This document shows, piece after piece, positions 40,795-50,233 of a stretch of 64,000 bases of DNA. Each line of letters opens with the position of its first letter. Positions within the stretch are counted from its first letter, which is position 1. The DNA is from CAYFJV01 sp964460605 (lineage in GTDB: Archaea; Nanobdellota; Nanobdellia; Woesearchaeales; GW2011-AR9): NCBI GenBank assembly GCA_964460605.1, contig CAYWPT010000002.1:62001-126000 (forward strand), given 5' to 3'. The position numbers and the translations under genes are program-made. Below the pieces are notes generated by a model that did no database searches, was not told where the DNA came from, and saw only the letters and a program-made list of their open reading frames with translations.

Positions 40795-42759
40795 CTATAC
40801 CAAATAAATCCCTTCTAAAGCTTTCATAATTAGTCCTTGTAAGTCGTCCATTAAAGTAACTAAGTTATCGTCAGTAGTTGCTTTTTTAATTTGCCCAATT
40901 CTATCTAAAATCTGTCCAAAGAAACGAATTAAGTCACCTTCTAACAAATTACTATTCTTCATTAAATCAAAGAAAGTCTTTCCATTATAGATTGGATGAA
41001 TAAAAGAAGTAACTTCGTCTAAATTTTCTAATTTTTTCTTAGAATCGAGTTTCATAATGTGTGGTGATTCATTAATCATGTTACGAATTTCTTTATACTC
41101 CTTACCTAAATAAGTTTTGAAAATTTTAGTTTTCTCTTTAGGTTCATAAACTAATGCACCTAATAATAAAAGGGTTTGATATTCATTAAGATGCTTGTAC
41201 CAACCAGTTGCAAATAAATCACCAATTAGCATTTCATCTACAAAGATTTTAGAGGAAAATTTACCTTTTAATGTCAATTTACCTTTTTTGTCTACAAATT
41301 CGTGTTTAGTTAATTTTTTTCTCACACGATTGTACCTAAATAATAATTTTTCAGTAGGAACCTCTGCATACTTTTTGCCAAACTTTTGATAGGAGAAGAA
41401 ACTTAGACGTAATATCTTTTCAATCTCTTTTGCTGGATGCTGATCAATTAAATTAAGCACAGTATTAATAGACAATTTAAACTGAGATTTGATTGGATCT
41501 ACATCTTTATAGGTTAACTTTTTTACAGCATAATAATTAAAAGTTGGACGGTAAATCATACTTACTACAAAACCTTCTTTATCAATACCTCTACGACCTG
41601 CACGCCCTGCAATTTGAAAATATTCTTTAGTATTCAAAGACCTAAAAGAAATTCCATCGTATTTACGTAGTGCATCAAAGACAACTGTCTTAGCAGGCAT
41701 ATTAATTCCTACAGCAAAAGTTTCTGTAGCATAGAGCACTTTAATCTTTCCTTCTGTAAAAAGATCTTCAACAAGCTCTTTTACAAGAGGAAGCAAACCA
41801 GCGTGATGAAATCCTATGCCAAAACTCAAAGCTTCTTTCATAATTATAGTAGATTGTAATTTTTTCACATCGCTTGGCCACTCTTTCATTCTTTTGTTAG
41901 CAAAACTGGTAATACTAGAATCTCTTCTGAACATGCCTGATTCAGATAATTGTTTTGCTTTATCTTGGCAAGCTTTTCTACTAAAGTTAAAGAAAAGGCA
42001 AGGAAATTTTCCTTTACCAAGAAGTTTTAGCAAATGAATATGGTCTGGTTTTTTTGAAGTAGCTTTGAAATAATGATTTTTCCTCTTTCCTCTTCTTGAT
42101 CTTCCATACTTAGGAATATCTTTATCTTTTGCTGCTGCTTGTTTAATTGTCTTTAAATCTGTAATACCTAACTCCTCATCATAAAAATTGTGAGTTAATG
42201 GAACAACTCTAAAATCTGAAGTAACTGTTTGTACAACATGACCTTTAATTGCTTGAATCCAATTTGAAAATTCTTCAGCGTTTGGAATGGTAGCTGATAA
42301 ACATAAGAAACGCACAGTTTTTGGTGAATAAATAATACTCTCCTCCCAAACATAACCTCGTTCTATATCATTAATGTAATGCACTTCATCAAAAACAACA
42401 TAAGCTACTTTTTTAATGGATTCGTCTGAGATTAAAACCATGTTTCTATAGATTTCGGTGGTCATGATCACAATCTTTGCAGTGGGGTTTATTACTATAT
42501 CACCAGTCATTAAACCAATTTTCTCTTGACCAAATTCTTCAGAGAAATCTTTATATTTTTGATTTGATAAAGCTTTAATTGGTGCGGTATAAATAATTCT
42601 TTTATCATCATCTCTATGTTTATGAATTAAATACTCAGCAACAAGCGTTTTTCCTGAACCAGTTGGTGCTGAAACTACAACAGAATGATTTTCCTCAATA
42701 GCGTTTACTGCTTTTTCTTGGAAAGGATCTAAAGTGAGCCCTTTGAACTTCATTGCCAT
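40795..42759 (-). CDS. Ski2-like DExH-box helicase
   Basis: A 654-aa superfamily 2 helicase of the Ski2/Mtr4 group, probably working on RNA. Walker A is SAPTGSGKT near residue 32. DEVHY (motif II), LSATIPN (motif III), TETFAVGINMPA (motif V) and QIAGRAGRRG (motif VI) follow in order. DEVHY with YVWEESI is closer to Mtr4/Ski2 and bacterial HelY than to the DNA helicase Hel308. It lacks an arch/KOW insertion. The C-terminal 250 residues are a helical region that would hold a winged helix and ratchet. Alone on its strand; pepF lies 48 nt upstream. Confidence 0.88.
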   Translation of the reverse strand: MAMKFKGLTLDPFQEKAVNAIEENHSVVVSAPTGSGKTLVAEYLIHKHRDDDKRIIYTAPIKALSNQKYKDFSEEFGQEKIGLMTGDIVINPTAKIVIMTTEIYRNMVLISDESIKKVAYVVFDEVHYINDIERGYVWEESIIYSPKTVRFLCLSATIPNAEEFSNWIQAIKGHVVQTVTSDFRVVPLTHNFYDEELGITDLKTIKQAAAKDKDIPKYGRSRRGKRKNHYFKATSKKPDHIHLLKLLGKGKFPCLFFNFSRKACQDKAKQLSESGMFRRDSSITSFANKRMKEWPSDVKKLQSTIIMKEALSFGIGFHHAGLLPLVKELVEDLFTEGKIKVLYATETFAVGINMPAKTVVFDALRKYDGISFRSLNTKEYFQIAGRAGRRGIDKEGFVVSMIYRPTFNYYAVKKLTYKDVDPIKSQFKLSINTVLNLIDQHPAKEIEKILRLSFFSYQKFGKKYAEVPTEKLLFRYNRVRKKLTKHEFVDKKGKLTLKGKFSSKIFVDEMLIGDLFATGWYKHLNEYQTLLLLGALVYEPKEKTKIFKTYLGKEYKEIRNMINESPHIMKLDSKKKLENLDEVTSFIHPIYNGKTFFDLMKNSNLLEGDLIRFFGQILDRIGQIKKATTDDNLVTLMDDLQGLIMKALEGIYLV

Positions 42760-42806
42760 ATAATAAAAATAAAAAGTTTAGCTATTTATAGCTTTAGGTG
42801 ATTTGT

Positions 42807-44597
42807 TCAAAGTTTCTTAACTTCATCCATCCATCCTTGGATAATCTTAAACCCGCCTTGCCAGAATTTTTCATCAGTGATATCAACACCAACTTCTTTC
42901 AATAGCCCAATTGGTTCTTGACTACCACCTGATTTGAGAATTTTTTCAAACTTAGGTAAGAAATCTTTTCCTTCTTCTTTATACTTAGAAAACAAAGCTA
43001 AACTTAACAGTTCACCAAAGTTGTAGGCATAACAGTAAAATGGTGAATGGAAAATGTGTGGGATATATGACCATTCGTATTGGAAGACATCATCGACTTC
43101 AACTGCATCTCCAAATTGTTCTTTAAGTGTTCCAAGATAAATTTTATTTAATTCATCAATAGGAATGCCTTTCTGCAGAGCTTCATGTGCTAAAATTTCA
43201 AATTTAATGAAATAGTTTTGACGAATAATGGTAGCATAAGAATCTGCCAATTTATCCATAAGCATTGCTTTCTTTTCTTTATCATCTTTCGCCTTGCTCA
43301 ACATTTTTTCAAAAACAACCATCTCTCCAAAGGTGGATGCTGTCTCACAAAGTGGCAAAGGTGCATGTGTTACACTATGGTAATGATTACTAGCATACAT
43401 ATCATGAATAGCGTGACCTAATTCGTGAGCTAAAGTAGAAACATCTCTTTCTTTGTTATCATAATTTGTTAATACATAAGGGAGTACGTCAGGTACTATA
43501 CTCATACAAAAAGCTCCAGATCTTTTATTTTCTCTTGGATGAGAATCTAAATGTCCTGCTTCTAAAACTGATTTAGCTTTTGCTGCAAAATCGGGAGAGA
43601 ATTCTTTAAAGGTTTCAAAAACAATCTTTTGCCCTTCTTCGAATGGAATTTGTTCTGTAGTATCAGCAATTGGTGTATAAATATCAAACCTTCTTAACTT
43701 TTTAACACCCAACAATTCAGCTTTTAATTTAAAATAATCTTGAAAAATACCAATATTTTTTGTACATACATCTAAAAGAACTTCAACAACATTATCTGGA
43801 ATGGTGTTTGCAAAATTTCTCATTGCAATTGAGCTAGGATACTCTCTCATTTGTGATTCAATAACCCAATCTTTTACAATTGCAGAATAGATCATAAACA
43901 ATTTATCTTTATGATGCTGGTAAGGCTCAAAAAGTGCATGATAAGCAGCTTCTCTTACATTTGGATTTTTATCACGCACATAAGAAACAAGTTTCTCTTG
44001 ATTATCAACTTTAATCTCTTTAACACTTCCATCAGCTTGTTTTATCTTCATCACAAACTTAAAATCGTTTGTGATTAAATCGTATAATTCAGAAACAACA
44101 GAGATGCCATTAACATCTTTTTTGTGAATGAGCTTTTCTTCATTAGCACTTAAAGTATGTTTAGCAGCTAAACGTGAATGTTCTAATGCAAATTGTAAAT
44201 CAGGAATACTTTTGAATAAACGTGATGCGTTCTTATCATCTAGGATTTCTAAATCTTCACTTTTAAGACCTTTAAGCCAATGGCTTAAGAAAATAGTAGC
44301 CTCATTAATTTTAATAGAAAGGTAATCCAGTTTACTTTGATATACTCTTGCACCCTGATCTTTAATGTTTCCAGCTAAAATTAAACTGGTATATGAACCA
44401 AGTCTGGCCAACTTTTCTTTGAACTGTTCATTGAATTCTAGAATCTCTTTGAAATCTTTTTCACTCAAATCTTTTCCTAGCTTCTTTTTGAACTCCTCAT
44501 ATTGTGATAAATCACTTTCAATCTCAGAATAAATTGTATCAAACTTTCCATCTTGAACTATGTCTCCAAGTTGCCATCTCATCTCTTTGTTAGTCAT
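42807..44597 (-). CDS. pepF: Oligoendopeptidase F (M3 family)
   Basis: A zinc metallopeptidase of 596 aa that cuts short peptides in the cytoplasm. The catalytic motif is HELGHAIHD (HExxH), followed about 25 residues later by ETASTFGEM, which supplies the third zinc ligand Glu. The C-terminal part has HIFHSPFYCYAYNFGELL, the substrate-binding His/Tyr region of PepF. Length is normal. TATA-like sequence (GTTTATAAG) lies about 25 nt before the ATG. Likely recycles peptides made by other proteases. Confidence 0.95.
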   Translation of the reverse strand: MTNKEMRWQLGDIVQDGKFDTIYSEIESDLSQYEEFKKKLGKDLSEKDFKEILEFNEQFKEKLARLGSYTSLILAGNIKDQGARVYQSKLDYLSIKINEATIFLSHWLKGLKSEDLEILDDKNASRLFKSIPDLQFALEHSRLAAKHTLSANEEKLIHKKDVNGISVVSELYDLITNDFKFVMKIKQADGSVKEIKVDNQEKLVSYVRDKNPNVREAAYHALFEPYQHHKDKLFMIYSAIVKDWVIESQMREYPSSIAMRNFANTIPDNVVEVLLDVCTKNIGIFQDYFKLKAELLGVKKLRRFDIYTPIADTTEQIPFEEGQKIVFETFKEFSPDFAAKAKSVLEAGHLDSHPRENKRSGAFCMSIVPDVLPYVLTNYDNKERDVSTLAHELGHAIHDMYASNHYHSVTHAPLPLCETASTFGEMVVFEKMLSKAKDDKEKKAMLMDKLADSYATIIRQNYFIKFEILAHEALQKGIPIDELNKIYLGTLKEQFGDAVEVDDVFQYEWSYIPHIFHSPFYCYAYNFGELLSLALFSKYKEEGKDFLPKFEKILKSGGSQEPIGLLKEVGVDITDEKFWQGGFKIIQGWMDEVKKL

Positions 44598-44664
44598 AAG
44601 CTATTTTAAACTTATAAACATATAAATATTATGGTTTAGGTCAGTTTAGATTGCCATTAATCTT

Positions 44665-45336
44665 TTAGAGTTTTTTTAAATGTGATATGTCAATCTTTCT
44701 TACTTTATCATTATCATAAACCCAATAGATTTCTGGTAAAAATTCATAATCTATCCCATTAGAAATCTTGTATGTTAACATTGCCCTTCCTATATCTGAA
44801 TCTCTTGTATAAATTGATGTTTTAGCCCCTTCTTGTTTATAATATAGTGATGCTTGAACCAGTGACCGGTCACCTTTTGATACACCTAGTTTAGAGATTA
44901 ACGGAGTCTCACTGTATGATAATATCTCCAACCTTTTAATATTACTTAGGATTAAATTTGATACTCTACTAAAATTTAACATTTTTGGTCTTAATTCTCT
45001 AATCAAATTTTGTTTTTGTTTTTTCTTGTAATATCTAATTTTTTCTCTTATTCTTTTTGATTTATACCTTATTTGATGCTCAATAATTCCAGAATATACT
45101 AATAACTCTTTTCTTATCTCATCTGTTGTACAAACATAATCCCTTCCAGTTAAAATTCTCTCTAATTTTTCTTGGCGTACAATCTCTTTTATTATTAAAT
45201 CGTGGTCATCAACAATCCTATAAAATCTATTTGGACTACATTTTCTAATTATTCTGTTTGTTCCAGAAAATGCACCTGAATCAATTATGTTTAAATCATA
45301 CCTCTCTAATGCCTTCTCTAAAGTTAAATCCTCCAT
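44665..45336 (-). CDS. PIN-like domain protein (223 aa)
   Basis: Not a recognised named family, but the acidic residues follow the PIN nuclease order. LNIIDSGAFSG gives Asp19 at the first strand. TTDEIRKELL supplies the Glu. KGDRSLVQASLYY has the third-position Asp in a helix, and TRDSDIG is the fourth-position Asp after a strand. The segment between (about 90-130) is an unusually basic insert (YKSKRIREKIRYYKKKQKQ), suggesting RNA binding. PIN proteins are ribonucleases, often toxins; no antitoxin-like gene is adjacent, so a chromosomal RNase role is as likely. Confidence 0.5.
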   Translation of the reverse strand: MEDLTLEKALERYDLNIIDSGAFSGTNRIIRKCSPNRFYRIVDDHDLIIKEIVRQEKLERILTGRDYVCTTDEIRKELLVYSGIIEHQIRYKSKRIREKIRYYKKKQKQNLIRELRPKMLNFSRVSNLILSNIKRLEILSYSETPLISKLGVSKGDRSLVQASLYYKQEGAKTSIYTRDSDIGRAMLTYKISNGIDYEFLPEIYWVYDNDKVRKIDISHLKKL

Positions 45337-45737
45337 ATATCTTGAAATAATAGCCTATTTTTAAACAATTGCTTTGAATAAATACTATTGGCATTTCAAT
45401 ATCTATTTCACCATTCTTATTGCTTTTTCAATATTGTATACTAATATTTTGAAAAGTAATTCAAAAGCACATGATGTTTTGAACATTCTAACTCTTAGTT
45501 TAGAGCTCTTCGTTCTAAATAAGGAGAAATCAAATCAATCATATTTTTCTTTTAGGATAATTTTTGTTGCGTGATTCTATTGTGTAATCTATTAAACACA
45601 TAGATCTTTAAGAAGTATTTTATAGGCTTTTTTCTATCAACAGATTTACAATAATGTGGGTTTTTGTGATCAAATTTTATTTATGTGGTGTCAGCATTAA
45701 ATAAGGATCTTTTTAAAAATAATAGTTTTTATGGGAC
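45337..45737. other. Intergenic region without a supported gene
   Basis: About 400 nt of AT-rich sequence between the PIN-like gene and mutL. A 66-codon plus-strand frame at 45374-45574 has a poor start and random composition. No RNA-like structure or repeat stands out. Confidence 0.5.
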
Positions 45738-47696
45738 TTAACTGTGTCTCAAAAACTTTTTCTCAAGTTCTTCGGCATCGATTCTAACTACAATTGCTCT
45801 GCCATGGGGACAAGTATATGGTAGCTCACAGTCAACTAATTCTCGCATTAGTTTCTTTATTTGTGGAATGGTTAAAACATTGCCAGCTTTAACTGAAGCT
45901 CTACAGGCCATCATGGTAATAATTTCTTCTTGAATATTCTCAATCTCTTTTACCTTCCCTTCGCCTAGTTCTTTGACAATAGTATAAACTAACTCTTTTC
46001 CTTGAGTCCTACCAAGAAGTGTAGGAACAGAAGAGAGCCAGAAATCATTTTCACCAAAATGTTCCAAAGCAAAGCCTAAACCCTTTAATCTTTCAAGATA
46101 TTCAATAACAACTAATTTTTCCTGAGTGGTAAAAGTAAGTAGGTCTTTTTCTAACAAAACTTGTGTTTCTACATGCTTGTTCAAATAATGCTGCATGAAC
46201 CTTTCATACAATACTCTCTCTTGTACAACATGCTGATCAATGAGTAACATACCACCTGGAGTTTCTGCAACGAAAAATGTTTTATGAATCTGTCCAAGAA
46301 TTTTCATCTCTGGAAATTTAACTGAACCTGGGATAAAAGTTTCATCTGTTTCATGTTCGCTTACAACTGGAATCCCTATTACCTTCTTCTCAACTTGTGG
46401 GCTCAGCACAGTTTCAGGAACTTTTGTCTCAGGCACAGTTGCACTATAAGTAGCAGAGACAGATTCTTTTACTTGAGGTACACGGGATAAAGTTCGATAA
46501 GAATTTTTATCCAATTCATCATGACTCATGCTTCCTTTAAGATCAACCTTAGCCTCAACCTTAACCTCAGCACCCTTTTTAGGAAATACAGTCTGTTCAG
46601 ATTTTTCAAAAGCATACTTTGTACGGCTACTTTTTTTCTCTGGAGCTTTAGGGGTACCAAATGTAATTTGTGAATCAGTTTCGATATCTAAAGTAGGAAT
46701 AAGATTGTTTTTCTTAAGTGTGCCGTGCAATGCTTGGTAGACAGCTTCATAAACTAACTCTTTTTGTTCAATTTTAATCTCAGTTTTGTTAGGATGCACG
46801 TTTACATCTATACTTTTTGGATCTAAAGTAACATTGAGTACATAAATTGGATGTTTTCCAGTAAATAGTATTGAATGATAAGCATCATAAATTCCTTGGG
46901 AGATCCCACTATTTTTAACCCAACGACCATTAACAAATAATGCTTGTTGATTTTTATCATTACGTGCAGAAAGCGGTTTTGAAAAATAACCCTCAACTTT
47001 AACACCTTCTTTATGTAGATGACTCACGCGAAGTAACTCTTTAGCTATTGTTGGTCCATAGACATAAGCAATATTGTCTCTTTGGTGTTGTGTACTCGGA
47101 GCACTGAGCAACTCTTTACCTTCATTAACTAAAGTAAAAGAAATTTCTGGGTTTGCTAATGCGTATTTGGTTACGATATCAATGATGTGTCGCAATTCTA
47201 TTAAATCACTTTTTAAGAACTTTTTACGAGCAGGAGTGTTGAAAAATAAATCTTTGATGGTAATTACTGTTCCTTTGTTTGTTGCAATAATATTTTCTTT
47301 ATTGATAACACCACCATCAACGTGGACTTGGAAACCTTCAATCTCTGGTTCTTGTTTTGTCTCTATACTCAAACGAGATACTGCTGCAATACTCGCTAAA
47401 GCTTCACCTCTAAAACCTAAACTTATTATGTTGAATAAATCATCTGTAACTTTTATCTTGCTTGTTGCATGCCTTAAAACTGCTTTTCTAGCATCTGCTT
47501 TATCCATACCTTCTCCGTTGTCAGTAACTTTGATAAGCTCTTTTCCAGCATCTTTAATTTCTACATTTATCTCTGAAGCTCCTGCATCTAGTGCATTTTC
47601 CACAAGTTCTTTTACTACAGAAGCTGGTCTTTCTACAACTTCTCCAGCAGCTATTTTGTTAGCTAGATCTTCTGGTAGAATATTGATTTTTGGCAT
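45738..47696 (-). CDS. mutL: DNA mismatch repair protein MutL (endonuclease type)
   Basis: Partner of MutS that nicks the strand to be repaired. The N-terminal GHKL ATPase has ENALDAG, DNGEGM and GFRGEALASI. A disordered linker spans about 335-445. The C-terminal domain carries DQHVVQERVLYE at about residue 487, matching the DQHA(x)2E(x)4E metal-binding endonuclease motif with Val for Ala. ACRASVK and CPHGRA are further metal-site motifs. Nicking MutL fits a lineage without MutH. A TATA-like TATTTAAATA lies about 30 nt before the ATG. Length 652 aa. Confidence 0.95.
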   Translation of the reverse strand: MPKINILPEDLANKIAAGEVVERPASVVKELVENALDAGASEINVEIKDAGKELIKVTDNGEGMDKADARKAVLRHATSKIKVTDDLFNIISLGFRGEALASIAAVSRLSIETKQEPEIEGFQVHVDGGVINKENIIATNKGTVITIKDLFFNTPARKKFLKSDLIELRHIIDIVTKYALANPEISFTLVNEGKELLSAPSTQHQRDNIAYVYGPTIAKELLRVSHLHKEGVKVEGYFSKPLSARNDKNQQALFVNGRWVKNSGISQGIYDAYHSILFTGKHPIYVLNVTLDPKSIDVNVHPNKTEIKIEQKELVYEAVYQALHGTLKKNNLIPTLDIETDSQITFGTPKAPEKKSSRTKYAFEKSEQTVFPKKGAEVKVEAKVDLKGSMSHDELDKNSYRTLSRVPQVKESVSATYSATVPETKVPETVLSPQVEKKVIGIPVVSEHETDETFIPGSVKFPEMKILGQIHKTFFVAETPGGMLLIDQHVVQERVLYERFMQHYLNKHVETQVLLEKDLLTFTTQEKLVVIEYLERLKGLGFALEHFGENDFWLSSVPTLLGRTQGKELVYTIVKELGEGKVKEIENIQEEIITMMACRASVKAGNVLTIPQIKKLMRELVDCELPYTCPHGRAIVVRIDAEELEKKFLRHS

Positions 47697-47750
47697 AGCA
47701 GTGTCTGAGAAAAAATATTATTTAAATATTTGTGGGGTGAATTAAATATT

Positions 47751-48443
47751 TCATCTCCCAAAATTTCTTTTTACTTTAGAAAACTTCTCAATACAGTCAA
47801 TCAAATCTTCTTTAGTAAATTCAGGCCACAACTTATCTACAAAGAACCATTCAGAATACCAAGTTTGCCAAATTAAGAAGTTTGAAGTACGAGTATTACC
47901 TTTACCTGTTCTAATAACAATTTCTGGTTCACTTTTTAACTCTAAACTATTACTAAATTCCTCCATAGTAAAAGCGTCAGTTCTTCTAAAAGTAATGGCT
48001 TTATTTATAGCATCTAAAATCTCTTCACGACCACCGTAAGCTACTGCTAAATTCACAGTTAAATTATCATTATCTTTAGTGGCTTCTTCTAAATCTTTTA
48101 TTTTTTTTTGGATCTCTTCAGAAAACATCTCTCGCCTTCCAATAAATTTGATTTTAATATTCTCACTATTCAATCTGTTAGCCTTTCTATTCAAAAAGTC
48201 ATTGAGCATTTTAGAAAATAATCCCAGTAAAAAATTAATCTCGCTTTCATTTCTTTTAAAATTTTGAATTGATAAACCATAGAAAGTTAATTCTTTAACA
48301 GAAGTGTGATTCACCCAATTAAAGATCATATCTTCCATAATTTCAAGACCTTTTTCATGACCTTTCCCTGGCATAAGAAACTTCTCTTTAGCGAACCTTC
48401 TATTTCCATCCATAATTACAGCAATATGTCTTAGTTCACTCAT
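47751..48443 (-). CDS. uppS: cis-prenyltransferase (undecaprenyl/dolichyl diphosphate synthase family)
   Basis: Elongates farnesyl- or geranylgeranyl diphosphate into the long polyprenol used as the lipid carrier for glycan assembly. IMDGNRRFAK holds the catalytic Asp and phosphate-binding Arg. TFYGLSIQNFKR, VNLAVAYGGREEI and RTGKGNTRTSNFLIWQ continue the family pattern. At 230 aa it is normal. In archaea the product serves N-glycosylation, which suits the sequon-rich surface protein at 15239. It sits between pyrG and mutL on the same strand. Confidence 0.92.
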   Translation of the reverse strand: MSELRHIAVIMDGNRRFAKEKFLMPGKGHEKGLEIMEDMIFNWVNHTSVKELTFYGLSIQNFKRNESEINFLLGLFSKMLNDFLNRKANRLNSENIKIKFIGRREMFSEEIQKKIKDLEEATKDNDNLTVNLAVAYGGREEILDAINKAITFRRTDAFTMEEFSNSLELKSEPEIVIRTGKGNTRTSNFLIWQTWYSEWFFVDKLWPEFTKEDLIDCIEKFSKVKRNFGR

Positions 48444-48474
48444 AAGAAGATCTTTTCGAACCCTTTTTTAAGCT

Positions 48475-50160
48475 TTATTCAATAGAATTCTTAGAAGACT
48501 CTTTAACAAGAACATTTTCTTGAACTAGCTCAGATTTACTCCCAGAAATTTTCTTATCCAAAGCTGCACCAATTAAACCATAAAATAGGGGTGCTTTACG
48601 CATTAATCGAGATTTTAATTCTGGATGTGCTTGTGTTCCAATAAAATAAGGATGTGAAGGTACTTCAATAAACTCAGCCAAGACTCCATTTGGCGACATA
48701 CCAGAAATAACTAAACCATTTTCAGTTAAAACTCTATGGAACTTGGGATTAACTTCATACCTGTGTCTGTGTCTTTCAGAAACATTCTTGTTTTGATATA
48801 AACGATAAGCTAAACTTCCTTCTTTCAAAACAGCTTCACATGCACCTAAACGCATAGTACCACCTTTTTCAGTAACATTGATTTGTTCAGGTAAGATATC
48901 AATTACTGGAGTCAAACCATGTGGATTCTCAAACTCAGAAGAACTCGCATCCGCGATACCACAAACATTTCTTGCATATTCAATAACTGCTAACTGCATT
49001 CCTAGACAAATTCCTAAGAAGGGAATTTTATTTTCACGCACATATTTGATAATTTGAATTTTTCCTTCGATTCCTCTTGTACCAAAACCACCTGGAACAA
49101 TAACACCATCGATTGCATGCAGAGCTTCTTTGATATCTTCTTGAGTTTTTAATTTAGAAGTCTCAACCCAACGAATACTCACCTTTGTTTTATGCTGTGC
49201 TCCTGCGTGTACTAAAGATTCAACAATGCTTGCATAAGAATCTTCAAGTTCTGTATATTTTCCACAAATAGCAATTTTAACCTTATGCTCAGGGTCTTCA
49301 ATATTTCTCACTAACTCAGACCATTTACTTAGATCAGGAGGGCTGTAAATCTGCAACTTTTTATGAATGATATCAATCAATTTCTCTTGATTAAATATTA
49401 ATGGGATTTTGTATATAGAATCTACATCCAAACCAGTAATTACTGCTTCTTCTTCGACATCACAAAAAGTAGCAATCTTTTTCTTAATCTTTTCAGTGAG
49501 CATCTGTTCACATCTTCCAATGATAATATCTGGGCTTACTCCCATTTGACGTAATAAATTAACACTCTGTTGTGTTGGTTTTGATTTTTGTTCATTTACT
49601 CCAGTTGGAATGGGGACATAAGTCAAATGTACATACAAAATATTCTCTGGCCCTAAATCACGTTTGAGCTGACGCGCAGCTTCAATATGTAGAGCAGTTT
49701 CAATATCTCCAACGGTGCCACCAATTTCAATAAGAAGGATATCAGACGCTTCATCGTTAGCAATAGAGATCCATTTTTCTTTGATAACATCGGTTACATG
49801 GGGAATTAATTGTACGGTTTTACCAAGATAATCTCCCCGTCTTTCTTTTTCGAATACTGTTTGAAAGACTTTCCCCATGGTAATGTTCCAATGAGATTTA
49901 CAAGAAACACCAATGAATCGTTCATAATGGCCAAAATCCATGTCTGCTTCTTCACCATCGTCTAAAACAAAGACTTCTCCATGTTCCATCGGATTCATGG
50001 TTCCAGGATCAATGTTCAAATAACCTTCACATTTGATGGGGGTTACCTTTAATCGAGAAGATAATAAGAATCCAATGCTTGCAGCTGCAATTCCTTTACC
50101 TAAGCCAGAGAGCACTCCACCAGTTATGATAATAAACTTGGTATTTTGCTTAAGTTCCAT
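48475..50160 (-). CDS. pyrG: CTP synthase
   Basis: Converts UTP to CTP with ATP and glutamine. The synthase domain has IITGGVLSGLGKGI at residue 10, KCEGYLNIDPGTM and LIEIGGTVGDIE. The glutaminase domain (from about residue 300) has GGFGTRG, the nucleophile in LGICLGMQ, and HPEL near the end, giving the Cys-His-Glu triad. I start at the ATG at 50160, which has GAGG upstream and matches family N-termini; the frame upstream is not conserved-looking. 561 aa, normal. Confidence 0.97.
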   Translation of the reverse strand: MELKQNTKFIIITGGVLSGLGKGIAAASIGFLLSSRLKVTPIKCEGYLNIDPGTMNPMEHGEVFVLDDGEEADMDFGHYERFIGVSCKSHWNITMGKVFQTVFEKERRGDYLGKTVQLIPHVTDVIKEKWISIANDEASDILLIEIGGTVGDIETALHIEAARQLKRDLGPENILYVHLTYVPIPTGVNEQKSKPTQQSVNLLRQMGVSPDIIIGRCEQMLTEKIKKKIATFCDVEEEAVITGLDVDSIYKIPLIFNQEKLIDIIHKKLQIYSPPDLSKWSELVRNIEDPEHKVKIAICGKYTELEDSYASIVESLVHAGAQHKTKVSIRWVETSKLKTQEDIKEALHAIDGVIVPGGFGTRGIEGKIQIIKYVRENKIPFLGICLGMQLAVIEYARNVCGIADASSSEFENPHGLTPVIDILPEQINVTEKGGTMRLGACEAVLKEGSLAYRLYQNKNVSERHRHRYEVNPKFHRVLTENGLVISGMSPNGVLAEFIEVPSHPYFIGTQAHPELKSRLMRKAPLFYGLIGAALDKKISGSKSELVQENVLVKESSKNSIE

Positions 50161-50233
50161 CTTTCCCTCAAAAGAAAAACAAGAATTTTGCTTTATAAAA
50201 ATTATGATTGTGCAGAAGCGAAATGAAAATAAT

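Noticed and set aside
40795..42759. Naming the helicase Hel308
   Set aside because: Motif II and surrounding residues (DEVHY) are nearer to the Mtr4/Ski2 and HelY groups, so only the broader family is given.
45374..45574. 66-codon plus-strand ORF after the PIN-like gene
   Set aside because: Poor start context, random-looking composition and no promoter-like or SD signal.
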